The translations under genes were made by a program, and so were the position numbers. A stretch of 64,000 nt of DNA from JAJECS01 sp965219705. GTDB lineage: Bacteria > Chloroflexota > UBA11872. The stretch's first letter is position 1. Each line of letters begins with the position of its first letter. The notes beneath the pieces were generated by a model that worked only from the letters and a program-made list of their open reading frames with translations, had not been told where the DNA came from and ran no database searches. This document shows positions 15,472-24,835 of the stretch, piece by piece. Where the stretch lies: assembly GCA_965219705.1 (NCBI GenBank), contig OZ244789.1, positions 1,922,001-1,986,000 on the forward strand. The letters are read 5' to 3'.

Positions 15472-16695
15472 ATGGGCGATATCCCCTCCACGCTCGACGG
15501 ATTCACGGTGATCCCCGGCGGTGTCGTGGCGCCGCGCGGGTTCATCGCCGGGTCTACGGCGGCCGGGATCAAAGCCGACGGCGCGTTGGACCTGGGCGGC
15601 ATCTTCAGCACCGTCGCCCCCTGCACCGTTGCCGCCACGTTCACCACCAACCGCGTGCGCGCCGCCAACGTGGAGATCAACCGCGCCCGCGTCGCCACCG
15701 GGCAGGCTCGCGGCGTGGTGTTCAACAGCGGCAACGCCAATACCTACACCGGACCCGAGGGACATGCCGACGCGCTGCGCATGGCCGAGCTGTTTGCGGC
15801 TGCCCAAGGCGTGGCGCCCGAAGAAATCCTCATGGCGTCCACCGGCGTCATCGGGTTTCGATTGCCGATGGACCGCGTGGCGGATGGCATCGCGCGCCTC
15901 GAGCTCACGTCGGCCGACGGGGTCGACGTCGCCCGGGCCATGATGACCACCGACACGTATCCCAAGACCGTGGCGGTGGAAGTGCCCCTGTCGACTGGGA
16001 CGGTGCGGATCGGCGGCGCCGCCAAAGGCGCGGGCATGATCCACCCCAACATGGCCACGATGCACTCGTTCATCACTACCGATGCCGCCATCGACGCCTC
16101 GCTCGCCCGCAGCGCGTTGCGCGCGGCCGTTGACGACTCCTTCAACGTGATTTCGATCGACGGCGACCAGTCAACCAGTGACACCGTGTTGCTATTCGCC
16201 AATGGCGCCAGCCAAACGCCTCCGTTGGACGGTGCGGACGCCGAGCAGTTTGGCCGAGCGCTCCACGCCGTGTGCGCGCACCTCGCCCGCGAGATCGTGC
16301 GCAACGGCGAAGGCGTCACCAAGCTGGTCACCATCGAGGTTCGCGGCGCCGTCGATGCCGCTGACGCCCGCCGCGCGGCGCGAGGGATATCCACCTCGCT
16401 GCTGGTCAAGACGGCCGTGCACGGCGGCGACCCAAACTGGGGGCGCGTGGTGGCTGCGCTTGGCAATAGCGGCGCCCGGTTCGATCCCGATTCTCTGGAT
16501 GTGTGGATCGGCGACACCTGCCTTGTGAATCGAGGCCGCATCGTCGACTACCACGAGCCTGACGTTGCGGCCCACCTGCAGCAACCGGAGTGCCGCATCG
16601 CGGTCGACCTACATGCGGGACCGGCCGCGGCCACGGCCTGGACCGGCGATCTCTCGCACGAGTACGTCAGCATCAACGCGGAGTACATGACCTAG
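15472..16695 (+). CDS. argJ: bifunctional glutamate N-acetyltransferase/amino-acid acetyltransferase
   Basis: The 407-residue ArgJ transfers the acetyl group between N-acetylornithine and glutamate, giving the cyclic arginine route. The self-cleavage segment KGAGMIHPNMATMHS is present, with T196 as the N-terminal nucleophile of the beta chain. TTNRV in the alpha chain and VKTAVHGGDPNWGRV near the C-terminus are also conserved. The ATG follows the argC stop without a spacer, so translation is likely coupled. No argA-like gene accompanies it, consistent with a bifunctional enzyme, though monofunctional ArgJ cannot be excluded by eye. Confidence 0.95.
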   Translation: MGDIPSTLDGFTVIPGGVVAPRGFIAGSTAAGIKADGALDLGGIFSTVAPCTVAATFTTNRVRAANVEINRARVATGQARGVVFNSGNANTYTGPEGHADALRMAELFAAAQGVAPEEILMASTGVIGFRLPMDRVADGIARLELTSADGVDVARAMMTTDTYPKTVAVEVPLSTGTVRIGGAAKGAGMIHPNMATMHSFITTDAAIDASLARSALRAAVDDSFNVISIDGDQSTSDTVLLFANGASQTPPLDGADAEQFGRALHAVCAHLAREIVRNGEGVTKLVTIEVRGAVDAADARRAARGISTSLLVKTAVHGGDPNWGRVVAALGNSGARFDPDSLDVWIGDTCLVNRGRIVDYHEPDVAAHLQQPECRIAVDLHAGPAAATAWTGDLSHEYVSINAEYMT

Positions 16696-16698
16696 CCC

Positions 16699-17499
16699 GT
16701 GGCCGCACCGCCGGATGGCGCCTTCCAGGACTTTCGGGGACGCTACGTCGTGCTCAAGGTCGGCGGCACCGCGGACGTTCAGCGCGGGCGCATTGGGGCC
16801 GACGTGCGGGCCCTGGTCGAGGCCGGCGTCCGCGTCGTGATAGCCCATGGCGGCGGAGACACGCTGAGCGACTATCTCGCGCGGCAGGGGGAAAAGCCCA
16901 CCTGGATCGACGGGCTGCGCGTAACGTCGGCCGCCACGCGTGACGCCGCCGTGATCGTCTTTCGTGGCATCGTCGCCCCGGCGCTCATCGGTGAGCTGGT
17001 GGCGAACGGCGTCTCGGCTGTCGGCATCGCCGGCAATGACGGCGATGTGATTCGGGTCGAGCAGCAATCGCCGGCCCTGGGCTTCGTGGGCCGCGTACGC
17101 GAGGTGCGGCGCGCGTTGCTGGACGACCTCACCGAGCGGGGACACGTGCCGACGATCGCCCCGCTTGGCTTGGGGCCGGACGGCGAGCTCTACAACGTGA
17201 ACGGCGATGAGATCGCCGGCGCCGTGGCGCGCGCGGTCCGCGCGGACGCCCTGCTGTTTCTCACCGACGTCCCGGCGGTCCACGATGCCGATGGGAGCGA
17301 CATCCGCGATCTGCCGGCCGGCCGGGCCGCCGATCTGATCGAGGCCGGGGTGATTCGCGACGGCATGGTGCCCAAGGTCCGTGCGGCGATTGACTTGCTG
17401 GACCGAGTCGACGCCGTGTGGATCACCGACGGCCGGCGGCCGCACGCCATTCGACAGACCTTGGTCGACGGCGCGGTGGGCACTCGCATCGTTCCCTGA
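16699..17499 (+). CDS. argB: acetylglutamate kinase
   Basis: The 266-residue amino acid kinase phosphorylates N-acetylglutamate. The phosphate-binding VLKVGGTAD, the HGGGDTLSDYL loop, the substrate motif DGLRVT and the C-terminal GGMVPK-like block (RDGMVPKVRAAIDLL) are present. GTG at 16699 begins 3 bases after the argJ stop. There is no N-terminal kinked helix extension of the type found in arginine-inhibited hexameric enzymes, so it may be the non-feedback-inhibited form; that is inference. The adjacent argC and argJ make a LysW-type kinase unlikely. Confidence 0.92.
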   Translation: MAAPPDGAFQDFRGRYVVLKVGGTADVQRGRIGADVRALVEAGVRVVIAHGGGDTLSDYLARQGEKPTWIDGLRVTSAATRDAAVIVFRGIVAPALIGELVANGVSAVGIAGNDGDVIRVEQQSPALGFVGRVREVRRALLDDLTERGHVPTIAPLGLGPDGELYNVNGDEIAGAVARAVRADALLFLTDVPAVHDADGSDIRDLPAGRAADLIEAGVIRDGMVPKVRAAIDLLDRVDAVWITDGRRPHAIRQTLVDGAVGTRIVP

Positions 17500-17526
17500 C
17501 GCCCATCCTCCAGTTCGCCATATAAT
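17496..17526 (+). promoter_or_regulatory. candidate promoter ahead of argD
   Basis: CTGACG (17496-17501, overlapping the argB stop) and TATAAT (17521-17526) spaced 19 bases, 31 bases before the argD ATG. It suggests argD-argH can be transcribed separately. Spacing is slightly long. Confidence 0.4.
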
Positions 17527-17557
17527 CCCTGCCAACCTGCATGGCCAGAGTTCAACA

Positions 17558-18751
17558 ATGACCCAAACAGCGACCGACTGGCAGGCGCGCGAGGCTCAGG
17601 TTTACCACCAGACGTTTGCCCGTGCCCCGGTCACCTTGGTTCGGGGCAGCGGCATGCGGGTGTGGGATGACGCCGGCCGTGAATACCTGGACTTTGCCGC
17701 CGGCATTGCGGTGAACGCGCTGGGCCACGCCAATCCCGATATCGCCGACGCGGTGTCGGACCAGGCGCGCACGCTGGTTCAGGTTTCCAACCTCTTCTAC
17801 ACCACGCCGCAGGTTGAACTGGGTGAGCGGCTGGTCGGCCACTCGGCGCTCGACCGCGTGTTCTTCGTCAACAGCGGCGGCGAAGCCACCGAGACGTGCG
17901 TCAAGATCGCGCGCAAGTGGGGCCGGCTCAATCGCGGCGGGGCCACGGGCGTCATCACGGCCCTCCGTGGATTTCATGGCCGCTCGCTCGCCATGACCGC
18001 CGCCACGGGCACGCCGGCCTATCACGAGCCCTTCGCGCCCATGCCGGCCGGCTTCACGCATGTCCCGTACAACGACCTAGACGCCGTGCGCGACGCCATT
18101 GACGCCTCCACCGCCGCGGTCATGATCGAGCTCGTCCAGGCCGAAGGCGGGGTCTGGGTGGCGGACGCGGACTACGTCCGAGGCCTGCGCGACCTCTGCG
18201 ATGAGCACGGCTTGCTGCTGATTCTCGACGAGGTGCAGACCGGCATCGGGCGCACCGGCAAGCTGTTCGCCTACGAGCACTTTGGCGTCACGCCCGATTT
18301 GATGGCGCTGGCCAAAGGGCTGGGCGGCGGATTGCCCATCGGCGCCGCGCTCAGCACCGAGCGGTGCAGCGTGCTCCAGCCGGGCGACCACGGATCGACC
18401 TTTAGCGGAAATCCCCTCGTCTGCGCGGCCGCCCGCGTGGTATTCGATCACGTCACCGCTCCGGGATTCCTCGAGGCGGTGGCGCGCAAGGGTGAGCACG
18501 CCTCCGAGGAGTTGCGGCGCATCGGCCGCGAGACCGGCGAGATCACGGATGTGCGCGGCCTTGGGCTGCTGGTGGGGTTCGATCTCACGAGCGCCGAGCG
18601 CGCCGACCACGTCATCGCCTACGCGCGCGATCACGGCGTGCTGCTGATCAAGGCTGCTGCGGCGACGATCCGCCTGGTGCCGCCGTTGAACATCAGCGAC
18701 GCCGAGCTTGACACGGGCCTTGAGGTCATTGGCGCGGCCCTGCGCGCCTAG
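17558..18751 (+). CDS. argD: acetylornithine aminotransferase
   Basis: The 397-residue class III PLP aminotransferase makes N-acetylornithine from the semialdehyde. Visible features are YLDFAAGIAVNALGH, FFVNSGGEATE, the pyridoxal region LLILDEVQTGIGRTGKLF and the PLP lysine K253 in LMALAKGLGGGLPIGA. The open frame extends back to 17381, but ATG at 17558 gives the family N-terminus and avoids the argB overlap. It may also serve succinyl-diaminopimelate transamination, as many ArgD do. It lies 58 bases after argB, with its own candidate -10 box, and precedes argH by 44 bases. Confidence 0.95.
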   Translation: MTQTATDWQAREAQVYHQTFARAPVTLVRGSGMRVWDDAGREYLDFAAGIAVNALGHANPDIADAVSDQARTLVQVSNLFYTTPQVELGERLVGHSALDRVFFVNSGGEATETCVKIARKWGRLNRGGATGVITALRGFHGRSLAMTAATGTPAYHEPFAPMPAGFTHVPYNDLDAVRDAIDASTAAVMIELVQAEGGVWVADADYVRGLRDLCDEHGLLLILDEVQTGIGRTGKLFAYEHFGVTPDLMALAKGLGGGLPIGAALSTERCSVLQPGDHGSTFSGNPLVCAAARVVFDHVTAPGFLEAVARKGEHASEELRRIGRETGEITDVRGLGLLVGFDLTSAERADHVIAYARDHGVLLIKAAAATIRLVPPLNISDAELDTGLEVIGAALRA

Positions 18752-18795
18752 CCGCGGGCGCCGGCAGTCCCGGCGCGCGGGCTGAGGTCGCCGTC

Positions 18796-20220
18796 ATGTG
18801 GGGCGGGCGGTTTGAGTCGGAGCCCGCCGACGCGGCCCGAGCCTTTACCCGCTCCTTTCCCTGGGACCGGCGGCTCTATCGCGAGGACATCGTGGCCAGC
18901 GGCGCGCACGCCGCCATGCTCGGCGCACAGGGCATCATCGGCGCAGCCGATGCCGACGCGCTGACCGCGGAGCTCGACAAGCTTCTACGGGAGCTCGACG
19001 AGGCCGGCGGACCCGCCGATGCAGGCGATGAGGACATTCACAGCTACGTGGAGCGCGTCCTCATCGAGCGGTTGGACGATGCCGGCCGCCGTTTGCACAC
19101 CGCGCGCAGCCGCAACGACCAGGTCGCCACCGACATGCGGCTCTACGTCAAAGGCCTGACGCTGCGACTCGGGCGCGAACTGGTGGACCTGATGGCCGCG
19201 CTGGTCGACCGCGCCGAGCCCGATACCGTCGCGCCCGGATTCACCCACCTCCAGTCCGGGCAGCCGGTCACCCTGGGCCACTATCTGCTGTCGATCCACG
19301 AGATGCTCAGCCGCGACCTCGACGGCTGCTACCAAGTTTTTGCGCTAGCCGACGTTTGCCCGCTCGGCAGTGGCGCGCTGGCCGGCGTGCCCTACGACAT
19401 CGATCGCGAGCGCGTGGCGCATGCCCTGCACTTCAGCCAGGTGACCCGCAACAGCATGGACGCCGTGGCCGATCGCGACTATCTGCTGGCCCTGCTCAAT
19501 CTGGGCGCGGGCATCATGCTCCACCTCTCGCGATGGGCCGAGGACCTGGTGATATGGGCCTCGCCGGGGTACGCGATGGTCGAATTCGACGATGCCTACG
19601 CCACGGGCAGCAGCCTGATGCCGCAGAAGAAGAACCCGGACATTGCCGAGCTGGTCCGCGGGCGGGCGGGCACCGCCTTGGGCATCGTGTCGGGGCTGGC
19701 CGCCACGCTCAAGGGCGTGCCGCTGACCTACGGCCTGGACTTGCAGGAGGACAAGCAGGCCTTGTTTCGCGTGGAGGACCTGGTGCTTCCGACGCTGCGA
19801 ATCATGCGCGAGGCCTTCACCACGCTGCGGTTCGATCGCGCGCGGATGGCGCAGATGGCGGTGTCGGGCCACGCCACCGCAACCGAGATTGCCGACTATC
19901 TCGTTGAGCGCGGCGCACCGTTTCGGGAGGCTCACGAGATTGCCGGGCGTGTCGTCACGGCGGCCATCGCCGCGGGCGTCGAGTTGCCGGACCTCACCGA
20001 TGATGAATTGCGCGCCATCGATGCCCGTCTTGGCCCCGAGCTCCGGGAGCGCCTGACGGCGGAGAGTTCGGTCGCTCGCCGCGATGTGCCCGGCGGCGCC
20101 GCGCCGCGTCGGGTGAGGCTCGCCATCGCCGACGCTCAGGGGCGCATCGATCTCGAGCGCGGCCGCCTGCGGGAACTGGCCGCCAGCGGGCTCCCCCCGG
20201 CCTTGACGCCCTGGGCATAG
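18796..20220 (+). CDS. argH: argininosuccinate lyase
   Basis: The 474-residue fumarase/aspartase-superfamily enzyme splits argininosuccinate to arginine and fumarate. It opens MWGGRFESEPAD, has HTARSRNDQVATDMRLY, and carries the superfamily signature GSSLMPQKKNPDIAELVRG. It follows argD closely and completes the local arg set. Neither argG, which makes its substrate, nor argF is in the window, so those steps must be encoded elsewhere. Length is normal. Confidence 0.95.
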   Translation: MWGGRFESEPADAARAFTRSFPWDRRLYREDIVASGAHAAMLGAQGIIGAADADALTAELDKLLRELDEAGGPADAGDEDIHSYVERVLIERLDDAGRRLHTARSRNDQVATDMRLYVKGLTLRLGRELVDLMAALVDRAEPDTVAPGFTHLQSGQPVTLGHYLLSIHEMLSRDLDGCYQVFALADVCPLGSGALAGVPYDIDRERVAHALHFSQVTRNSMDAVADRDYLLALLNLGAGIMLHLSRWAEDLVIWASPGYAMVEFDDAYATGSSLMPQKKNPDIAELVRGRAGTALGIVSGLAATLKGVPLTYGLDLQEDKQALFRVEDLVLPTLRIMREAFTTLRFDRARMAQMAVSGHATATEIADYLVERGAPFREAHEIAGRVVTAAIAAGVELPDLTDDELRAIDARLGPELRERLTAESSVARRDVPGGAAPRRVRLAIADAQGRIDLERGRLRELAASGLPPALTPWA

Positions 20221-20283
20221 ACCGGGCCGGGCGGCGCTTGCCGCTGCTACCCTTGCGTGCCTGTCGCATGTCGGAGCCGCACA

Positions 20284-21516
20284 GTGGCCACGCTGGTCTA
20301 TAAGTTCGGCGGCACCTCCGTGGCGACGCGTGAGCGCATCGCCGCCGTGGCGGAGCGCGTGGCTGATGCGGCCGCAGGCGGCGACCGCCTGGCCGTGGTC
20401 GTCTCCGCTCGTGGCGACGCCACCGATCGACTCATCGAAGAGGCCGAGCACACCGCGCCGCGGCCTCATGTGCGCGAGCTGGACATGCTGTTGTCCACGG
20501 GTGAAACGGCATCTGCCGCCTTGGTCGCCATGGCGGTCAGCGCGCACGGTCCGGAGGCGGTGGCCCTCAGCGGCACGCAGGCCGGGGTCGTCACCGATGG
20601 GGTGTATGGCCGCGGCCGCATCGAGCGGCTGGACGCGACACGGGTGAGGCAAGAGCTGGAGGCGGGCCGGATTCCGATTGTCGCCGGATTTCAGGGACTT
20701 GGGCCGGACGGACACGTGGTCACGCTGGGGCGCGGCGCTTCCGACACCACCGCCGTCGCGCTGGCCGCGGCCCTGCCCGCCGACCGTTGCGAGATCTTCA
20801 CCGACGTCGAGGGCGTCTACACCGCCGACCCCCGCTGTGTGCCGCACGCGCACAAGCTGGACGCCATCGGCTATGGGGAAATGTTGGAGATGGCGCAGCT
20901 CGGCGCCAAGGTCATGCAGCACCGCTCCGTTGGCATTGCCCAGCGCTTCCGTCTACCCGTCGTGGTACGTTCCAGTTTCGCGGATGCACCGGGAACGTCC
21001 ATGATGTCGGCTGGAGCGGTTGAGGTCGAAAGCGTCGCGCTGGTGCGCGGCGTGGCCCACGACAGCAACGTGGCGCGCATCACCGTGCGGCGGGTGCGCG
21101 ACCGACCGGGCTTGGCGCACGGCATTTTTCAACCCTTGGCCGATCAGGGCATCAACGTCGACGTCATCGTGCAGAACCTGTCGGACGCCGGCACGACCGA
21201 TATCTCCTTCACGGTGAGCAAAGCTGATATGGCCACTGCCGTTGAACTCGTGCGGCCGATTGCTGCGGAGATCGGGGCGGGCGAAGTCTCGGCCGACGAC
21301 AGCCTGGGCAAGGTTGGCATCGTCGGTGTTGGCATCCAGAGCACGCCCGGCATCGCTGCCCGCGCCTTTGGCGCCCTCGCCGATGCCGGCATCAACATCC
21401 TGGGCATTACGACCAGCGAGATCCGCATCACCTGTCTCGTCGCCGAAGCCGACGTCGAGCCTGCGGCACGGATCCTGCATACCGCGTTCGGGCTGGACGC
21501 GAACCCGGCCAGTTGA
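20284..21516 (+). CDS. lysC: aspartate kinase
   Basis: The 410-residue enzyme phosphorylates aspartate at the head of the lysine, threonine and methionine pathways. The N-terminal VYKFGGTSVATRERI is the kinase signature, FTDVEGVYTADPR is the nucleotide/substrate region, and two C-terminal ACT domains follow (GVAHDSNVARITV to about residue 330, then VGIVGVGIQSTPGIAARAFG). The open frame begins at 20257, but GTG at 20284 places the start directly before the conserved VYKFGG, as in homologs. ACT domains imply allosteric feedback by lysine and/or threonine. It stands 63 bases after argH. Confidence 0.93.
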   Translation: MATLVYKFGGTSVATRERIAAVAERVADAAAGGDRLAVVVSARGDATDRLIEEAEHTAPRPHVRELDMLLSTGETASAALVAMAVSAHGPEAVALSGTQAGVVTDGVYGRGRIERLDATRVRQELEAGRIPIVAGFQGLGPDGHVVTLGRGASDTTAVALAAALPADRCEIFTDVEGVYTADPRCVPHAHKLDAIGYGEMLEMAQLGAKVMQHRSVGIAQRFRLPVVVRSSFADAPGTSMMSAGAVEVESVALVRGVAHDSNVARITVRRVRDRPGLAHGIFQPLADQGINVDVIVQNLSDAGTTDISFTVSKADMATAVELVRPIAAEIGAGEVSADDSLGKVGIVGVGIQSTPGIAARAFGALADAGINILGITTSEIRITCLVAEADVEPAARILHTAFGLDANPAS

Positions 21517-21608
21517 TGCGTGGACTACATATCTTCCGCGGAGGTCATTGGTAAACTCAGGCCGACTCGCACGGGAGACGGCGCGGTCGCTCACGGGGCA
21601 GGCTCGAC

Positions 21609-22127
21609 ATGGTCGAAATGAAGGTTGATAGCGTGCGCGTCAACCTGGTCAGCCCGAGCCGGGTGGTCGTCCTCAAGGAATGCAACGGCGCTCGCTACCT
21701 GGCCATCATGATTGGCACCGCCGAGGCTGACGCGATTGCCGTGAAGCTGCAAGACCGGCAGGTCCAGCGGCCGCTCACCCACGATCTGCTGCACTCCGTG
21801 GTTGACACGGTCGGCGCCGGAGTCGAGCACGTGTCCATCACCAAGATGGTCGACCAGATCTACTACGCCAACATTGCGATGACCTTCAACGGCCGCCAGA
21901 TCGAGGTCGACTGCCGGCCAAGCGATGCGATTGCGCTCGCGGTGCGCGTGAGCGTGCCGATCCTTGTCGACGAGGAGGTCCTCGGCCAGGCCGGGTTCGA
22001 GCCAGACCAAGAGCAAGAGGCATCCGAGTCCTCGGACGGCGACGCGGAGCCGGTGTCGGAGGAGAAGCTTGAGGTCTTCCGCAAGTTCATCGACCAACTC
22101 GACCTCGACGACTTTGGCCGGTCATAG
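21609..22127 (+). CDS. bifunctional nuclease family protein (DUF151/BFN)
   Basis: The 172-residue protein matches the DUF151 family: VVVLKECNGARYLAIMIGTAEADAIAVKLQ, RPLTHDLLHSVVDTVGA, and CRPSDAIALAVRVSVPILVDEEVL. Family members show DNase/RNase activity in plants and a structural thioredoxin-like or beta-barrel fold in thermophilic bacteria; the bacterial role is not settled. An acidic linker (EPDQEQEASESSDGDAEP) leads to a C-terminal helix EEKLEVFRKFIDQLD seen in many bacterial members. ATG at 21609 has no competing start. Confidence 0.85.
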   Translation: MVEMKVDSVRVNLVSPSRVVVLKECNGARYLAIMIGTAEADAIAVKLQDRQVQRPLTHDLLHSVVDTVGAGVEHVSITKMVDQIYYANIAMTFNGRQIEVDCRPSDAIALAVRVSVPILVDEEVLGQAGFEPDQEQEASESSDGDAEPVSEEKLEVFRKFIDQLDLDDFGRS

Positions 22128-22189
22128 CTGCCGCACGCCAATAGCGACCGACCGGCGCGCCACGGCTCCTTCGTAGCACTCCCGCCGCC

Positions 22190-24484
22190 GTGCTGAGCAA
22201 TGTGACCCGCGCGCTCGTGCGCACGGGCACGGCCGTGGCTGTGCTCGCGTTGGGCCTACTCGTGTCGGCGGCGGATGCGACACAGCCCGCCGACGTTCTG
22301 GTGGACATGTCGCGAGCGGCCGCCGGTCCGGTCACCGAGGTGGCGTTCGAGTTTGGCAGCAACGAGCTGCACGACATCTTTGTGGCCGACGGCATTGACC
22401 GCGCCCGCGAATCCGGCCTGGACAGCGTGCGGGTGTGGCTCGGCCACCGCTTCCTCACGGCCGCCGTGCACGGCACGAACGCCTTCGATTTGGATTGGGA
22501 GCAGCTCCATCACTATGTCGCGCGCGTCTTGGCGGCCGGCGCGACGCCCCACGTGAGCTTCGTGGCGCCCCCGGCGTGGATTCCCGCCGCGGACGGCCGC
22601 CCGAGCTCGCACCACGAGAGCGAAACGCTCGGGCCGATGGGTGCCCAAGCCTATGGCGAGTACGTCGCCGAGGCCATTGGACAGCTCCACGCGCGCTTCG
22701 GCGAGCCGGCGCTCGACTGGCGCTATGTCATCTGGAACGAGCCGAACAATCATCAGAACGCCGGACGCACCTACGCCTGCGGGTCGGGCGAGGCGTATGC
22801 GGTGCTGTTCAACGAGGCACGCGCCGCGACGGATCGGCGCTTCGGTCCTGGGCGGATCGCCCTTGGCGGGCCGTCGCTCGATGCCATCGATACGGGCGCC
22901 ACTCTCAACGCCGGCGGCCAGCCGGTTTGCGGCGCCCAGCCGGACCTCGATTGGCGGGCGTATCTGGCCAGCGTCGATGCCCGCGTGCCGTTCGACTTCA
23001 TCACCTGGCACTGGTACGGGATGTTTGAGATCGGTCGGGCCAGTCCCCACGAAACGCTCACCAACCGCTTGCAGTGGTTTGAGCGCCGCGTCGCGCTTAT
23101 CACGGAGCTCGCGGCCGGCCGACCGCACTTTGTCGAGGAAATCAACTACAACGGCGATCTTGCCGCCGATCCCTTGATCGACACCCAGGTCAACGCCGCG
23201 TTTCTGGCCTCGGCGACCTTGCGGTCCGTGCGGCAGGGCGCGAGCGGGATCATGGTCTACAAGGGAACGCGTGGGCCTGGCGGACTTGCGCCGCGCGGCG
23301 AGCCGGACTTCGGCCTCTGGAGCAGCGCTCCGGACGTTCCGCCGACGCCGGCATACCGAGCGTTGCAGCTCCTGCGGCGCGTGATCGTCGACGGCGGCAG
23401 GCTCGCGCACGTCGAAGTGCGGCCGTCGGATGTCGATGCCCTGGCGCTGGTGCGCGGCGAGGATGCCGCGCTCGTCCTCGTGAATCTGTCCGACCAGGCG
23501 CGTGACGTCAGGATCGCCGGGCTTCCCGCCGGACCGGCGATCCACACCGACGACGTGGCCCAGTGGCGCACAGACTGGTTTGACGGCGAGACGCTCATGC
23601 TGCGGGCGCACGCTGTCGCCGTCATCAGCCCCGCGGCCGCCGGCCTCGCCACCATGCCGGTGGTCGCCGAGGGTGCGGCGGCGTATTCCGCGGCCGCGGC
23701 GACGCTGAGCTGCGCCGCGTGTCACGGGGTCGACGGTCAGGACGGGCCCGCCCCGGCCATTCGGGGCGTCGCTTCGGCCACCTTCGACGCCGCGCACGCG
23801 GCCAATGTGCCGAACGCCGACGCGATCGCCGCGTTTCTGGCCGGCCTTGCCGCTTCCACGCACACCTTCGGCGGACAGGTCACGGATGAGGCCGGGATAC
23901 CGATCGAGGGCGCTATGGTCCTGGCAGACTTTGGCGCCTTCGGACGGGCGGCACTCAGCGACGCGGAGGGGCAGTTTTGGCTATCCGCGGCTCTGGGCGA
24001 CGCCGGGCCGCTTGCTGTTGTCCCGACGCTGTCCGCGGTACACCCGGACTTCCGCGCGGCCGACCGGCCGACCACGCGGACGGCCCGGTCGCTGAACCAC
24101 ACGGACGTCGTCTTCGAGCTGGCCTCAGCCCCATCAGGAGCGGAGCGCCCCCTGCTCGCCAGCGCGCACGTCGTGCCCCACACCGGCCAGGGCATCCCCG
24201 CGGGTGTCTGGACGGTCGGCGTGGCAACGGCTGGCGATGACCTCAGCGTATGGGCCGTCCACCGCGCCAGCGGCCGCGCGGTGCGTCTCCAGCGCGTGGA
24301 CCAGCATTCCTATGGCCTCTTTCGAGCGCGGATCGGCGCGCTCGATCCTCCCGCGAATGAGCGTCACTGGACGTTCGTGGCCGTCGCGCCGGACGGCGCG
24401 GCGTCGCGGTTCAATGACTTCCGCGAAGCGCTGCCGGCGGTAGGTTGGCTTGGGCCTAGCTCTGGACTAAGCGTCTCGGTGTAA
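22190..24484 (+). CDS. secreted multidomain glycoside-hydrolase-like protein with CxxCH motif and C-terminal beta domain
   Basis: The 764-residue protein starts with a signal peptide (LVRTGTAVAVLALGLLVSAADA). Residues about 35-410 resemble a GH39/GH-A beta/alpha barrel: VIWNEPNN supplies the acid/base E184, FVEEINYNGD the nucleophile (E316 or E317), and ITWHWYG is also typical. A second, shorter part has LSCAACHGVDGQDGPAPAIRG: C508, C511 and H512 form a c-type heme-binding CxxCH like that of small cytochromes c, though no clear axial Met follows. Residues about 560-650 (GGQVTDEAGIPIEGAMVLADFG) look like a carboxypeptidase-regulatory/CnaB beta domain. The order glycosidase, heme motif, beta domain is unusual. 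Function is inferred as polysaccharide or glycoside cleavage outside the cytoplasm. It overlaps a convergent gene by 18 bases. Confidence 0.7.
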   Translation: MLSNVTRALVRTGTAVAVLALGLLVSAADATQPADVLVDMSRAAAGPVTEVAFEFGSNELHDIFVADGIDRARESGLDSVRVWLGHRFLTAAVHGTNAFDLDWEQLHHYVARVLAAGATPHVSFVAPPAWIPAADGRPSSHHESETLGPMGAQAYGEYVAEAIGQLHARFGEPALDWRYVIWNEPNNHQNAGRTYACGSGEAYAVLFNEARAATDRRFGPGRIALGGPSLDAIDTGATLNAGGQPVCGAQPDLDWRAYLASVDARVPFDFITWHWYGMFEIGRASPHETLTNRLQWFERRVALITELAAGRPHFVEEINYNGDLAADPLIDTQVNAAFLASATLRSVRQGASGIMVYKGTRGPGGLAPRGEPDFGLWSSAPDVPPTPAYRALQLLRRVIVDGGRLAHVEVRPSDVDALALVRGEDAALVLVNLSDQARDVRIAGLPAGPAIHTDDVAQWRTDWFDGETLMLRAHAVAVISPAAAGLATMPVVAEGAAAYSAAAATLSCAACHGVDGQDGPAPAIRGVASATFDAAHAANVPNADAIAAFLAGLAASTHTFGGQVTDEAGIPIEGAMVLADFGAFGRAALSDAEGQFWLSAALGDAGPLAVVPTLSAVHPDFRAADRPTTRTARSLNHTDVVFELASAPSGAERPLLASAHVVPHTGQGIPAGVWTVGVATAGDDLSVWAVHRASGRAVRLQRVDQHSYGLFRARIGALDPPANERHWTFVAVAPDGAASRFNDFREALPAVGWLGPSSGLSVSV

Positions 24485-24769
24485 CGGACCGCCCGGCGTG
24501 AACTGTCCGCCTTCGGGCAACGGAAGGCGTTGCACGCGTTGCCGGAAGGTGCCCTGGCCCTTGGTCAGCTCGTGGGGGTCCCATCCCTGCTTCTCCAACT
24601 CGGCCAGCACGTAGGCCCGATCGAAGACCTCGCCGGTGGTCGGATCTCGCAACTCCTGCGACCAGTGCAGCATGTGCTTCGGGAATTCGAAGAATCCGTC
24701 GCCCTCGCGCCGCGGCACCCGGAGCCGCAGCTCGGACACGCGGATATGGTGCGGGGAAGAGTCGGGCAT
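24467..24769 (-). CDS. hypothetical protein, about 100 residues
   Basis: Not recognised. The sequence is protein-like and soluble: VSELRLRVPRREGDGFFEF, PKHMLHWSQELRDPTTGEVF, LAELEKQGWDPHELTKGQG and a C-terminal Pro/Gly-rich tail. ATG at 24769 (MPDSSPHH) is favoured over an upstream ATG at 24799 because the extra ten residues are not protein-like. It runs convergent to the preceding secreted glycosidase and shares the last 18 bases with it. No motif tells its role. Confidence 0.5.
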   Translation of the reverse strand: MPDSSPHHIRVSELRLRVPRREGDGFFEFPKHMLHWSQELRDPTTGEVFDRAYVLAELEKQGWDPHELTKGQGTFRQRVQRLPLPEGGQFTPGGPLHRDA

Positions 24770-24835
24770 GGGCAGTAACGCTCTCAGAGGCGCTCGCAAG
24801 CAGTGGGCAATTCTGTTGACCCGCGCACGCGTCTG

